This document shows, in pieces, positions 27,581 to 36,821 of a DNA stretch of 64,000 bases. Numbering within the stretch: position 1 is the first letter of the stretch; every line of letters begins with the position of its first letter. The notes under the pieces are model-generated. The model did not search any database and was not told the origin of the DNA. It saw only the letters and a program-made list of their open reading frames with translations. The translations under genes were made by a program, and so were the position numbers. This DNA is from Brumimicrobium salinarum (GTDB taxonomy: Bacteria; Bacteroidota; Bacteroidia; Flavobacteriales_D; Crocinitomicaceae), in assembly GCF_002844555.1 (NCBI RefSeq), contig NZ_PJNI01000011.1, forward strand, positions 52,419 through 116,418, in the 5' to 3' direction.

Positions 27581-28291
27581 TTATTGTTGTTGGAGTTGTG
27601 TCCAAAACTGATTGTTGAGAATGGAACTAATTTCATAAACATTTTTACCATCTTCAGATGTCCATCTAACAAGTCCATATCCTTTAGCATAGTACCTATT
27701 AATCACAGATGTTTGTGAACCAACTTCTTTGGTGGTTGTGTTGGCAAATATATATCGTACAGAGTCTTTAACTAAAATTGTAGGCGCAATCGTATCTAAA
27801 AAAGACATTTTAAAAATAGAATCGTAAACATGTTTCTTTGATTGGTAAATCAAGGTGATAGAATCTAAATGTGAAGGAAAGTCAGAGGTAAAACTAGTTT
27901 TAACATCTTCATTAATTGGGAAAAATTGTTTTTCTGATACTTTTGCTTTTCTTTTTTTACCATCTCCATCTACAATCATATGATCCATTACCTCAAAGCT
28001 ATTTAGAGATAATGTAAATGCTTCAGTAATCATTAATTTTGAATTGTAGAATTCTAATACTAAGCCTGTATCTTTCTCATTTTCCTGCTTGTAAAATCGA
28101 TGAAACTTTTCTTCAAGAGGATTAATGGAATTCTTGTATGCATAAATCGTAGGGAATAGACTGTCCGAAGGATAGAAGTATGATTTTAAGTTGTCTACTT
28201 CCTTACTATTACTCTCGTGCTGTGTAGTGTCATTTTTACAACTAACAAATGTGAGTAGGCATAATAACAACAGTAAAATTATGTTTTTCAT
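27581..28291 (-). CDS. Hypothetical lipoprotein
   Basis: 236 residues. The N-terminus (NIILLLLLCLLTFVSC) is a lipoprotein signal with the acylated Cys near residue 19, and the mature protein is a polar, beta-rich domain. I do not recognise the family. Points to note are LFPTIYAYKNSINPLEEKF near the start, a central SKKHVYDSIFKMSFLDTIAP and the C-terminal YYAKGYGLVRWTSEDGKNVY, which looks like a surface-exposed repeat strand. Its start shares one base with the stop of the pseudouridine synthase gene, so it is co-transcribed with it. Confidence 0.6.
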   Translation of the reverse strand: MKNIILLLLLCLLTFVSCKNDTTQHESNSKEVDNLKSYFYPSDSLFPTIYAYKNSINPLEEKFHRFYKQENEKDTGLVLEFYNSKLMITEAFTLSLNSFEVMDHMIVDGDGKKRKAKVSEKQFFPINEDVKTSFTSDFPSHLDSITLIYQSKKHVYDSIFKMSFLDTIAPTILVKDSVRYIFANTTTKEVGSQTSVINRYYAKGYGLVRWTSEDGKNVYEISSILNNQFWTQLQQQ

Positions 28292-29193
28292 CAGCTCATT
28301 TTTAAATATCCAATTTCTGCCTCTGTTAAATGTCGATAATGTCCACGTGGTAAATCTTTTTTGTTTAATCGCGCAAACTCGACACGATCAAGAATTTTTA
28401 TTTCATATCCCATTTTACCCATCATCAACTTTACCATATTGCTTTTGTGTGACAAGACCCTAACACCAATTTCATTGTGAGGCTTTCCGTTGACAAAACT
28501 TGCTTCCTCAACGCTAAACACCTTATCGTCAACATAAAGACCTTTCGTTAATTTCTCTAAATCTTCATCTGAAACTGGTTTGTCTAAAACTACATGGAAC
28601 AACTGAGCGACTTTAAATTTGGGATGGGTTAATTTCTTTTCCATATCTGAATCATTCGTATATAGCATCAAGCCACATGCGCTACGATCCATTTTACCTA
28701 CAGGCATTACTATTTCAGGACATGCTTTCTTAATCAGTTGATAAACTGATTTTTTTGTTGGGTCTTCTTCATACTTATAAGTAAAATCTTTTGGCTTGTT
28801 AACTAATATATATCTTTTGTTTTCGTGCTTAACAGTAGCTCCATCATATCTTACTTCATCCGTAGGTGAGACTTTATAACCTAGTTCAACAATGGTTTTA
28901 CCATTCACACTAACAACGCCTGAAGAAATCAATACGTCTGCTTCACGTCGAGAGCATATTCCTGCATTAGCTAGATATTTATTTAGTCTGATTTTATCAT
29001 TGAACTTTGGTAACGGTTCTCCTTTGTTGGTTCGTTTTCTTTTTGGCAAACCAGCAGGCTTTGAAGGACTATCTTCCTTCTTGTTTTTTCCTTTGTTTTT
29101 GGAAATGTACTTTAAGTTTTTTCCAGCATACTTAGAAGTCTTTCCTTTTCTATTCTCTTTGCTTTTTGGATTTCCGTCTCTGTTTGTACTCAT
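28291..29193 (-). CDS. rRNA pseudouridine synthase (RsuA/RluB family)
   Basis: Isomerises uridine to pseudouridine in ribosomal RNA. A lysine-rich, low-complexity tail of about 65 residues is followed by an S4 RNA-binding domain (RLNKYLANAGICSRREADVL) and the RsuA/RluB catalytic domain with the nucleophilic Asp in VGKMDRSACGLMLYTND. The frame starts at 29214, but that codon lies inside a -7 promoter box (29212-29219), so the start is the next in-frame ATG at 29193, giving 300 residues. Specificity (16S or 23S target) is not decided. The catalytic motif is GKMDRSAC where most members have GRLDxxTx, a mild divergence. Confidence 0.88.
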   Translation of the reverse strand: MSTNRDGNPKSKENRKGKTSKYAGKNLKYISKNKGKNKKEDSPSKPAGLPKRKRTNKGEPLPKFNDKIRLNKYLANAGICSRREADVLISSGVVSVNGKTIVELGYKVSPTDEVRYDGATVKHENKRYILVNKPKDFTYKYEEDPTKKSVYQLIKKACPEIVMPVGKMDRSACGLMLYTNDSDMEKKLTHPKFKVAQLFHVVLDKPVSDEDLEKLTKGLYVDDKVFSVEEASFVNGKPHNEIGVRVLSHKSNMVKLMMGKMGYEIKILDRVEFARLNKKDLPRGHYRHLTEAEIGYLKMS

Positions 29194-29211
29194 AATAAAA
29201 TTATTATTTGA

Positions 29212-29219
29212 CAAAGATA
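29212..29219 (-). promoter_or_regulatory. -7 box of the pseudouridine synthase gene
   Basis: TATCTTTG on the minus strand, 18 bases before the ATG at 29193. It rules out the upstream ATG at 29214, which lies inside it. Confidence 0.6.
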
Positions 29220-29344
29220 CAGAATCAGATAGATAAAAGAAGATATTTAAGGCGTCTTCTCCTATTTTTTTGAAGCCTAAAATTCCTACTTAAAGAAAAA
29301 AAGAGATAAATATTTCGTTTAAAAATCCAAAATACGTCTTGTAA

Positions 29345-29704
29345 TTATACCCTGGGGTAAAAAGCTTCGTCTATATGTAGGATTTTTGTTCCATAACTAT
29401 TGTGAACAATCGAAATAATGTCAAATTGTGCTTCCACATCTAAATCATTTGAAACGATGTAGTGATGCGCACATTTTATTATTTGATTTTGTTTGTGACG
29501 GGTAACAGACTTCCATGGTGGACCAGCAGCTTCTGTTTTTCTTGTTTTCACTTCAACGAAATTAATTTTTCCAGGCGTCTCATAAATAATATCGATTTCA
29601 TTTCTGTTATATCGATAATTTGTTTCGATTATGGTTAATCCTTTTTTTATTAAATATTGACGAGCAAGTTGTTCGCCAAAATCGCCTAATTCTTTGGTGG
29701 TCAT
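29345..29704 (-). CDS. YraN-family (UPF0102) putative endonuclease
   Basis: 119-residue protein of the YraN family, a predicted PD-(D/E)xK nuclease fold. The order of motifs is GDFGEQLARQYLIKKGLTI, the acidic NEIDIIYETPGKINFVEVKTRK (D and ExK catalytic residues) and the late AQFDIISI strand. The family's true role is uncertain. It stands alone between a 151-base gap and a 163-base gap, neither with a clear -7 box. Confidence 0.9.
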   Translation of the reverse strand: MTTKELGDFGEQLARQYLIKKGLTIIETNYRYNRNEIDIIYETPGKINFVEVKTRKTEAAGPPWKSVTRHKQNQIIKCAHHYIVSNDLDVEAQFDIISIVHNSYGTKILHIDEAFYPRV

Positions 29705-29867
29705 AATTTGATTTTTTTGATTAAGTTAATCTAAGTTAATTAAAATCCTTCACAATAAAAAGTATATATTTAAAAAAATACAATACACTTTTTTAATAGC
29801 ATCAGTTACGTAAGGAGGTGCTTTCATTTTTATTGTAAAAAGCAAGTGTTAAGTTAAATAGGATGAA

Positions 29868-31151
29868 TCACGACCTATTTTTGATGATTTTCTTTAAAAT
29901 AACAGATAAAATCAAGGCATAAACAACATAAGTAATAAAAAGAATATAACCTGGTTGAAGTGAGGTATTATTTGTTGCAATACTATTCATTGTTTCTGAT
30001 GAAATGTTCAGGTATTCAATTTGATCATCTAAAATACCATTAAAACCAACATACCCCATGAATATAGCTACAACCATTACATCAGCCATTGACCATTTCC
30101 CAGATTTAAAGATCAGCCATTTAAGAATCTTATTAGAACGCCATTTTTGTTTTCCAAAAAGATAAATTTCTGTACATATAAGCTTTGTTAAGGGCAGTAA
30201 CACACTAAAAGAAAGTACCAGTACACCAACTAATATAGAATCCAATTTTCCTGTTACGAATAATATTTTAACCAATTCAAGTATGCTTTTACTTTGGTAA
30301 AATATTACTTGATCATCGAAATGAACTTGCTCCCCCAGGAGTACAAAGTTAAAGCTGTTGATTCGTGCATCAATTTCTATCATTGCGCTTGTTAACCCAA
30401 CAAAAAGAACGGTAATAGCAAGACAAACAGAGAATAGAAACATTATTTTTTGTAGATAATCATGTTTAATTACGTAGAACCATGCAAGGAGAAAAAGGAT
30501 TACAATACCAACAATAATAAATGTTTCAAGGTAATTTTTTATTTCTATCTTTTTTGCTTTCGCTAAAAGTTTAGGATTTACATTTTCATGTAATTCAAAA
30601 TTGTATTTGGCATAAATTGATTTTATTTTACTTGAATCTTGATTGTCATAAGTTTGTTCTGTAAACTCATTAAGTTTACTTTTGGCTAAAGTTTTAAGTC
30701 TATCTTTATTTTTATCTTTTAATACTTCGTCAATTATTGCCCGGCTAAATTGAGGAGCACTTGCTTTTATTTCTTCAGGATTAACAAAAGCATCAACAAT
30801 CCATTTTCTTAACGTGTTTTTTAAACCATCATCTTCAACTTGAATTGTACTGTCTGCCTTGTCTACCAGGCCTTTAATTAAATCGGTTAATTGTAAGTGA
30901 AGTAAACTATCCTGTTTTTTATTTAATTCGAAGGTTTCAATTTGATTTACAAATATGTTTTCAAAAGTTTCTTTCCATGCGGTAACAGACAAAACACCAT
31001 TGTCAATGTAATTCAGTTCACTGTAATCAGCTTTAATTTGAGCTCTCTTTTGTCCGTCATTGTAAACATTTATTGACAAAATAATGGCGCTAACCAATAG
31101 AGGTACCGTCATTAAAAGAAGAATTATTTTGCTTTTTAAATCCTTTTTCAT
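29868..31151 (-). CDS. PqiA-like membrane protein with large periplasmic insertion
   Basis: Residues about 10-30 form a first membrane helix; a hydrophilic, helical, presumably periplasmic section of roughly 180 residues follows (rich in Lys/Asp/Gln). The C-terminal half has four hydrophobic segments matching the paraquat-inducible protein A (PqiA) pattern: AMIEIDARINSFNF, QVIFYQSKSILELVKILF, LLPLTKLICTEIYLFGK and GKWSMADVMVVAIFM. PqiA proteins help MCE-type lipid transport in Gram-negative envelopes, but no MCE (PqiB) gene is adjacent. The start at 31151 (MKKDLKSK) is preferred over 31178. Function is inferred from the domain only. Confidence 0.7.
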   Translation of the reverse strand: MKKDLKSKIILLLMTVPLLVSAIILSINVYNDGQKRAQIKADYSELNYIDNGVLSVTAWKETFENIFVNQIETFELNKKQDSLLHLQLTDLIKGLVDKADSTIQVEDDGLKNTLRKWIVDAFVNPEEIKASAPQFSRAIIDEVLKDKNKDRLKTLAKSKLNEFTEQTYDNQDSSKIKSIYAKYNFELHENVNPKLLAKAKKIEIKNYLETFIIVGIVILFLLAWFYVIKHDYLQKIMFLFSVCLAITVLFVGLTSAMIEIDARINSFNFVLLGEQVHFDDQVIFYQSKSILELVKILFVTGKLDSILVGVLVLSFSVLLPLTKLICTEIYLFGKQKWRSNKILKWLIFKSGKWSMADVMVVAIFMGYVGFNGILDDQIEYLNISSETMNSIATNNTSLQPGYILFITYVVYALILSVILKKIIKNRS

Positions 31152-31178
31152 TTGTGTAGATTTCTGTTTCAAGAGCAC

Positions 31179-31592
31179 TTATTAAATTAAATACCGATTC
31201 GATACTTTGCCAATAAATAGATCTAAGCTGTCAATCATGTGATTAAACGGTTAACTGGCAAAATCCAGATCTTACCAAATTAAAAGTAGTACTTTTTATT
31301 GTAGTTTATTAAACTACTGGTAAAGTTCCCGTTAAAGCATTAAAATTAATATCATTTTTAAATTATATCGGTTTTCTGAGGTGGAAATGAGAATTTTAGG
31401 CAAAATTAACATCCTCACAAAGTGTTGTTTTGGATGAAATAACTGATGATTTTAATAGTCGAACGCTTTTATTCAGAGAGGATTATCTTCTAATCTAAAA
31501 AAATATTTTCATAAAAGTGTGGAATCTTTACTTTTAATTTCCCTATTAGATAGAAAAAGGATAAGTTTAAACTGAATTTTTAATTTTTTTGA
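31179..31592. other. 414-base AT-rich gap
   Basis: No ORF, repeat or convincing -7 box. It separates the PqiA-like gene from the divergent sigma-factor gene and should contain promoters for both, but none matches TAnnTTTG well. Confidence 0.4.
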
Positions 31593-32192
31593 GTGTTTTT
31601 AAAGTTGCTGAGAAAATATGCACAGTATTCCGATGTAGACTTGGTCTCAAAATATCAGGCTACAAAAGATTTGTACTACTTGGGTTTATTGTTTGAACGA
31701 TACAATGAAATGACGGTTTCTTTGGCTTTAAGTTACTTAAAAAATGAACACGATGCTGAAGATGCTGTTATGGAGTGCTTTGAGTTAATGCATAAAGAGT
31801 TGGCTACAGCACAAATAAAGAATTTTGGTGGGTGGTATTACACTATGGTTAGAAATCAGTTGCTGAAAATAAAACGAAAGAGAGGCAGTCATCAAGCTGT
31901 AGAATTAGTAGAAGGTCTTCACGACCATGGGGACGCTGATTTATTTCATATGCTTTTTGACACCAAAGAAAGCAGGATGACTGAAATAGTAGAAGAAGTA
32001 CTGGACAAGCTTAAACCCATTCAAGAAAAATGCGTGAAAGCTTTTTATATGGAAGGCAAGAGTTATAAAGAAATTTCTGATCAATACAGCATGACAGAAA
32101 AAGAAGTGAAAAGTCACCTTCAAAACGGGAAAAGAAAAATAAAAATTGAATTAGAGAAGAAAAATGTCAAATCAGTCAATGAAATATCATGA
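31593..32192 (+). CDS. ECF-type RNA polymerase sigma factor
   Basis: 199 residues with two sigma-70 domains. Region 2 (residues about 20-95) contains ALSYLKNEHDAEDAVMECFE and GGWYYTMVRNQLLKIKRKR. Region 4 (about 135-190) contains LKPIQEKCVKAFYMEGKSYKE and a helix-turn-helix (EISDQYSMTEKEVKSHLQN). The start is GTG at 31593, with TTG codons close by, so the N-terminus is uncertain. The last 29 bases overlap the start of the next gene, whose product has the layout of a membrane-bound regulator, so this looks like a sigma/anti-sigma pair. The promoters it controls are unknown. Confidence 0.88.
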   Translation: MFLKLLRKYAQYSDVDLVSKYQATKDLYYLGLLFERYNEMTVSLALSYLKNEHDAEDAVMECFELMHKELATAQIKNFGGWYYTMVRNQLLKIKRKRGSHQAVELVEGLHDHGDADLFHMLFDTKESRMTEIVEEVLDKLKPIQEKCVKAFYMEGKSYKEISDQYSMTEKEVKSHLQNGKRKIKIELEKKNVKSVNEIS

Positions 32193-33294
32193 ATTACCCA
32201 CTTTTGATATGCTCGTAGCTTATCAAAAAGGGAATTTATCATCTTCAGATAGAAAATGGATTGATGAAATGATCCATGATAATCCAATGGTGAAAGCAGT
32301 TTTTGAAGGAGTTTCAACAATCAGTCCTAGTGCTGTAAAATCTGTATCTTCAAAAACGAACCTTCAAATAAATAGTCGTTATTATACAAAGCCAGGATTT
32401 TGGTCGAAGTATGGTGTTTGGATCGGACTCAGTGCGATAACGCTACTTATCGGATTTGGAATCTTATTTCAAAAAAATACTGTTCAAAAGAAATATGTAG
32501 CTGAAGCATTTTCAAAAAATATTGCCATAAAAAAATCTCAACATAATAAGGTTTTACCTGCTGAAAAGGAAGAGGACGAAGATGTGAGTGTACAAAAAGA
32601 GACGGAAGAATTAAAAGAAGATAATCGAGATTTGAATCAAAATAACCTAGATGAGTCTGTAAGTTCAGCACAAAATGAAAAACTAAATGAGGAGGAACCA
32701 AAATTTATTCAGGTTGAGCTTCCAGAATTTAAAGAAAAGACAAATAATTCAAATAAGGATAATGTAACGCAAGAATCAACTGCAATTGATCCAATCCCAG
32801 ATGCTTATGAGGCGAAAAAAGTAGGTCAAACTGATAACACAAGGACTTTTACTTATGCAAAAGAAGAATCAGTTGCAACCATCCTTTTGGCTGTGCAGGA
32901 AGTACAAATTTTGGCAAAAACAAATCCAAATGACTTAAAGCGTACAAAACCCAACAAAGGTGGTAATCCATTTCAAAATACCAATACCTCATCAGGTACA
33001 AGTGGAGGTTATTCAATTGATGATGTGCCTAAGTTTCCAGGAGGAGACCGCGCATTACAAAATTATTTTATTGGTAAATTAAAACCCATAAAAGTTTCCA
33101 AAGGTGAGGATAAGTATGCCAAGAGTATTATGATAGATTTGCATATTAACTCCCGAGGGAAATTGAAAGATCACAAAATTTATGGTCAAATACATCCAAA
33201 GCATCAAGAAGCATTAATAAAAGCTATAAATAACTTGCCACGTTTTGAAAAAGGTTCAGAAAGCATTACTTATTCGTTAGGTATTGCCTTTTAG
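32164..33294 (+). CDS. Membrane-anchored putative anti-sigma protein with TonB-like C-terminal domain
   Basis: 376 residues. Residues 1-80 are cytoplasmic (FDMLVAYQKGNLSSSDRKWI, the 'bulk and count' anti-sigma-like start). One membrane helix follows at about 84-102 (GVWIGLSAITLLIGFGILF). Residues 105-270 are a charged, low-complexity periplasmic linker rich in Glu/Lys/Asn. Residues about 290-376 resemble the TonB C-terminal domain: DVPKFPGGDRALQNYF, KSIMIDLHINSRGKLKD, and LPRFEKGSESITYSLGIAF. The 29-base overlap with the sigma gene supports a regulatory partnership. Anti-sigma activity is inferred from context; the TonB-like domain might sense an outer-membrane receptor or cell-wall component. 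Confidence 0.65.
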   Translation: MSNQSMKYHELPTFDMLVAYQKGNLSSSDRKWIDEMIHDNPMVKAVFEGVSTISPSAVKSVSSKTNLQINSRYYTKPGFWSKYGVWIGLSAITLLIGFGILFQKNTVQKKYVAEAFSKNIAIKKSQHNKVLPAEKEEDEDVSVQKETEELKEDNRDLNQNNLDESVSSAQNEKLNEEEPKFIQVELPEFKEKTNNSNKDNVTQESTAIDPIPDAYEAKKVGQTDNTRTFTYAKEESVATILLAVQEVQILAKTNPNDLKRTKPNKGGNPFQNTNTSSGTSGGYSIDDVPKFPGGDRALQNYFIGKLKPIKVSKGEDKYAKSIMIDLHINSRGKLKDHKIYGQIHPKHQEALIKAINNLPRFEKGSESITYSLGIAF

Positions 33295-33373
33295 AATTTG
33301 ATTTTATTCAGGACAAAATTTTCAGTTTAAAGTTCGGGTAAGGATTTCTTGAATTGTTTTTAGTTTAAATTTC

Positions 33374-33401
33374 TTGCAATTCTCATTTTCTCCTATCTTT
33401 G
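33374..33401 (+). promoter_or_regulatory. Promoter of tatA
   Basis: TTG (33374-33376), 17-base spacer, TATCTTTG (33394-33401): a full Bacteroidetes -33/-7 pair ending 4 bases before the tatA ATG. Confidence 0.65.
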
Positions 33402-33405
33402 TGAT

Positions 33406-33813
33406 ATGTTTTTATTCATCAATAGTATTGCTGGTTCAGAAATTATTATAATCCTACTTTTTGTTCTCATATTTTTTGGAGCGAAAAGCATACCAGGTAT
33501 GGCAAGAGGCTTAGGAAAAGGAATACGTCAAGTGAAAGATGCTAGTCAAGATATACAAGATGAAATTCGTAAAACAAGCACAGAAATGAAACGAGACATG
33601 AATGTAAACCGAACAATTCATGAAGCAAAAAATTCACTTGAAGCGCCTGTAAGAGAATTAAAGGATGATTTGCAGAATTCTGGAGCAGATATTGCCAAAA
33701 ATATTAATGCTCAGGATGTAGATAAAAAACAGAAGTCTGTTCCTCCAACTATTCAACCAAAACCAAATCATACAGGAGAAGAGCATGTGAAACCTGATCA
33801 ACAAGTCGATTAA
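33406..33813 (+). CDS. tatA: Sec-independent translocase component TatA/TatB
   Basis: Pore-forming subunit of the twin-arginine export system. One N-terminal membrane helix (SEIIIILLFVLIFFGAKSIP, ending in the FGxKxxP hinge) is followed by the amphipathic helix ARGLGKGIRQVKDASQDI and a polar C-terminal tail of about 80 residues, longer than usual for TatA. No tatC is in the window. The CaCA antiporter begins 2 bases after its stop, so they are probably co-transcribed. Confidence 0.9.
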   Translation: MFLFINSIAGSEIIIILLFVLIFFGAKSIPGMARGLGKGIRQVKDASQDIQDEIRKTSTEMKRDMNVNRTIHEAKNSLEAPVRELKDDLQNSGADIAKNINAQDVDKKQKSVPPTIQPKPNHTGEEHVKPDQQVD

Positions 33814-33815
33814 TA

Positions 33816-34760
33816 ATGCTATATAATATCGTTTTAATAATCGTGGGGCTCGTCCTTTTAATTGCTGGAGGAGAGTATCTGGTAAAAGGGGCTGTAGGTA
33901 TTTCCGTTAAAGCAAAGCTTTCTAAGTTAGTCATTGGAGTTACTGTTGTTTCTTTCGGGACCTCAACTCCTGAATTACTCGTTTCTCTGCAATCGGCAAG
34001 TGAAGGATTACCCGAAATTGCAATAGGAAATGTAATTGGTTCAAACGTTGCGAATATTGCACTTGTATTAGGGGTAACAGTGTTGATTTTTCCTATACCC
34101 GTGGCAAGAAACACAATTCGTTTTGACTGGCCAATGATGATGTTAGCATCGGTTTTATTCTTTGTTTTTTCTTTGGATCTTAATTTATCCCGTTGGGAGG
34201 GCTTAATTTTATTTTTGCTGTTACTTGGGTTTATTATTTTTATCATTTTCAATACAAGAAAAACAACGCGACTAAACAAAACGGAGAGTCCGGAAATTGA
34301 AGCGTTAACCGCCAAAATTTCTATTTGGAAGCATATCGGGTTTTTGTTAATAGGATTACTCGGTCTATATTTTGGTTCTAATTGGTTAATAGAAGGAGCT
34401 AAATCTTTAGCAGTTGAAGCGGGTATATCAAAACATGTAATCGGTATAACGATTATTGCGTTTGGTACTTCTGTGCCCGAATTAGCAACTAGTGTAGTTG
34501 CTGCTTACAAAAAAGAAACGGATATTTCTGTTGGTAATTTAATTGGGAGTAATATTTTTAATATCATGGCTGTCCTTGGCTTAACAGCTATTGTACAGCC
34601 CATAGCTGTGGCTGAAAATGTATTGAATTACGATATGTATTGGATGATTGGTATCGCTTTGCTTTTATTTCCGATGATGATATTTGGACGTAAAATAGGT
34701 CGATTTAGTGGTGTACTACTACTTGGTTTATATATTACTTATATCATTACTTTATTTTAG
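33816..34760 (+). CDS. Calcium/sodium antiporter (CaCA family, YrbG-like)
   Basis: Inner-membrane exchanger of 314 residues with about ten helices and the two alpha-repeats that define the family: VVSFGTSTPELLVSLQSASE (first half) and IIAFGTSVPELATSVVAAYK (second half), each with an acidic residue for cation binding and followed by GN(V/L)IGSN. It likely exports Ca2+ in exchange for Na+ or H+. It lies 2 bases downstream of tatA and converges with the EEP nuclease gene, with a 14-base overlap of the coding ends. Confidence 0.94.
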   Translation: MLYNIVLIIVGLVLLIAGGEYLVKGAVGISVKAKLSKLVIGVTVVSFGTSTPELLVSLQSASEGLPEIAIGNVIGSNVANIALVLGVTVLIFPIPVARNTIRFDWPMMMLASVLFFVFSLDLNLSRWEGLILFLLLLGFIIFIIFNTRKTTRLNKTESPEIEALTAKISIWKHIGFLLIGLLGLYFGSNWLIEGAKSLAVEAGISKHVIGITIIAFGTSVPELATSVVAAYKKETDISVGNLIGSNIFNIMAVLGLTAIVQPIAVAENVLNYDMYWMIGIALLLFPMMIFGRKIGRFSGVLLLGLYITYIITLF

Positions 34761-35877
34761 ATTGCTCTTTGTTTAATAGAGCAAAGGAAGCCTGAATTGG
34801 ATAATGGTCTGATAACACCTTTTCCTTATAGGTTTTAAAGGAAAGTGGCACGAGTTGATTGTCATAAAAAATATAATCAATTCTTCCTGCTGGAACTTTT
34901 CCTGCATAGGTGCGTGTCGCATTAAAGCTACCTACTTGAAAAGCGTCTGAAAAATGCGCTTCAATTTGTGCATAGGCATAAGATGTTGGAGGATCATTCA
35001 AATCTCCCATTAATATTGTGGTATATGGAGAAGTTAATGCATGCGCTATTATTCTTTCCACTTGATGAGTACGTGAAGGATAGGCTTTTTTTAATTTTTT
35101 TAAAAGTCCTGTGATGCGCTGTGTATAATCTTTTTTACTTTCAATTGTAAGATCAAACAAGGAGTATTCATCTTTTTGAAAGCGAATGCTCTGTAAATGA
35201 AAGTTGTAGACTCGAATTGTGTCTTTATCTTTTACTATATCAGCAAAAAGACTGGGGAAATTTGCTTCTGAATTGTCAATTGTTCCTGAAGCTATGATTG
35301 GATATTTTGAAAAAATGGCTTGACCGACTTTTAGACGATTGGCTTCTAGGGTTAAATTGCTAACATGATAGTCATACCCTCCGTGTTCTTTTATCGCTTC
35401 GGGTGAAATAATCAAATTATTCGTTGGATCTTCAGCATATTCTTGAAAACTAATTACATCTACTTGGTTCTCCTTTAAGAAATTTTTAAAAGCTAGTTTA
35501 CTATTTTCTAATGCTGGTTCAACAAGTTGATAAACATCAAAAAGCTTTACGTTAAAAGACATTAATGTTAATTGCTCGTCTATACTACCAATTGTTTTGC
35601 TTGATGCTTTATTTGTACTAATGCCAAAATACTTAACATGGGTAAAGAATCCGGCTAGAAGAATGAACAGTGAAAAAATAAACTTTCTCCGAATAAGAAA
35701 ATTTAGAATTGTTAAAACAATTGTACCCACAAGAAGTAGGGGATAGGCTAATCCAAATAACTGAATATACCAAATACTTGTTGGAGAAACATAGCTACTG
35801 AAATAACTAATTAGTAATCCTATAGAAAATAAGAAAGTAGTAATTCTGATAATAAGTTTAAGCAATGAAAAGATCAT
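34747..35877 (-). CDS. Endonuclease/exonuclease/phosphatase (EEP) family protein
   Basis: Membrane-anchored metal-dependent phosphoesterase, 376 residues. Three N-terminal hydrophobic segments (roughly 5-95) are followed by the catalytic EEP domain: LMSFNVKLFDVY, the metal ligand in ISFQEYAED, QAIFSKYPIIASG, ILMGDLNDPPTS (catalytic Asp/Asn), RIDYIFY and the terminal SDHYPIQASF. This order and spacing are diagnostic. The substrate (DNA, lipid phosphate or other) cannot be told; the topology suggests the active domain is outside the cytoplasm. It is the last gene of the mutL operon, with a 14-base gap to the rhomboid gene. Confidence 0.9.
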   Translation of the reverse strand: MIFSLLKLIIRITTFLFSIGLLISYFSSYVSPTSIWYIQLFGLAYPLLLVGTIVLTILNFLIRRKFIFSLFILLAGFFTHVKYFGISTNKASSKTIGSIDEQLTLMSFNVKLFDVYQLVEPALENSKLAFKNFLKENQVDVISFQEYAEDPTNNLIISPEAIKEHGGYDYHVSNLTLEANRLKVGQAIFSKYPIIASGTIDNSEANFPSLFADIVKDKDTIRVYNFHLQSIRFQKDEYSLFDLTIESKKDYTQRITGLLKKLKKAYPSRTHQVERIIAHALTSPYTTILMGDLNDPPTSYAYAQIEAHFSDAFQVGSFNATRTYAGKVPAGRIDYIFYDNQLVPLSFKTYKEKVLSDHYPIQASFALLNKEQSKIK

Positions 35878-35891
35878 AAGTTTGTTTTAGT

Positions 35892-36809
35892 CTACCTACT
35901 TTGGTCAAAGAGAACTTGCTTTTCACGTTTGGTCAAGCTATCATACCCTGATTTAGATATTTTATCTAAAATAGCATCTATTTCTTCTTGTTTTTTCTTT
36001 TTATTAAGATTGTACTCCTCATCTGTTTGTTTTTTCGCAGATGTGTTACTAAAAGATTTTCCTCCTTTTTTGGCTTTCATTTTTGGTTTACTGCTTAAGC
36101 TAGTTTTGAGATTCTCAATTGTTGTTTGTGTGAAATTTACAACGTTATTTTTTGATCCAATTTTATAAATTGAGAGAAATCCGAATGCTGCTCCTCCGAG
36201 ATGAGCAAAATGAGCTACGTTACCGCTTCCGCCCATATTGAATAGGTCAATAAGTATATAAAAAAGAGCAATGTAAATCATTTTTACCTTTACTAAACCA
36301 AAAAGATGAACTTCTGCCATTGGTCGATAAAAAGCTGCGGCCATAAATACTGCGTTTACTGCTCCAGAAGCACCAACAACAAATGTTTGCATACCTTGAA
36401 GTTTTGGAAAAACAGCATACGCTAAAATCTGAAATAAGCCACCTGCAATTCCCCCAAGAATATAGGTGTATAACATTCTCTTGTTAGAGAAGTACATTAA
36501 AAAAAAACGTGAAATAAAATAAAAGAAAAGCATATTGAAAGCAATATGCATAAAGTCGAAATGAGCAAAAATACTCGTGAAAATTCCCCAAGGATGAGTT
36601 AAAAAGCCTTTGACATCACCACGTAAGGTGAAAATGTCAAATACAATTCCTTCCATTGGATTTGGGTTGCCAGAAGATACCGATAAAGAACCTAAAACTA
36701 GCAGTACATTGATTAATATAAAAACAACAAGGTTGATGCCCATTAATTTAATGTGCATTCCACCATTATTCCATTGATATTTAACCTCATCCGTAAATGT
36801 ACGATTCAT
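35892..36809 (-). CDS. Rhomboid-family intramembrane serine protease with C-terminal extension
   Basis: Polytopic membrane protease, 305 residues with six or seven helices. The catalytic Ser is in VVGASGAVNAVFMAAAF and the catalytic His in HFAHLGGAAFGFLS; HFDFMHIAFNMLFFYFI is the conserved helix with the asparagine. Beyond about 220 it has a soluble Lys-rich tail with KMKAKKGGKSF and QEEIDAILDKIS (a DUF6576-like short helical end). It sits between another rhomboid gene (12-base gap) and the EEP nuclease gene. Substrate unknown. Confidence 0.93.
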   Translation of the reverse strand: MNRTFTDEVKYQWNNGGMHIKLMGINLVVFILINVLLVLGSLSVSSGNPNPMEGIVFDIFTLRGDVKGFLTHPWGIFTSIFAHFDFMHIAFNMLFFYFISRFFLMYFSNKRMLYTYILGGIAGGLFQILAYAVFPKLQGMQTFVVGASGAVNAVFMAAAFYRPMAEVHLFGLVKVKMIYIALFYILIDLFNMGGSGNVAHFAHLGGAAFGFLSIYKIGSKNNVVNFTQTTIENLKTSLSSKPKMKAKKGGKSFSNTSAKKQTDEEYNLNKKKKQEEIDAILDKISKSGYDSLTKREKQVLFDQSR

Positions 36810-36821
36810 AATTGATGAATT

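Noticed and set aside
33749..34315. 188-codon minus-strand frame
   Set aside because: Antisense shadow of the tatA end and the CaCA antiporter, low complexity.
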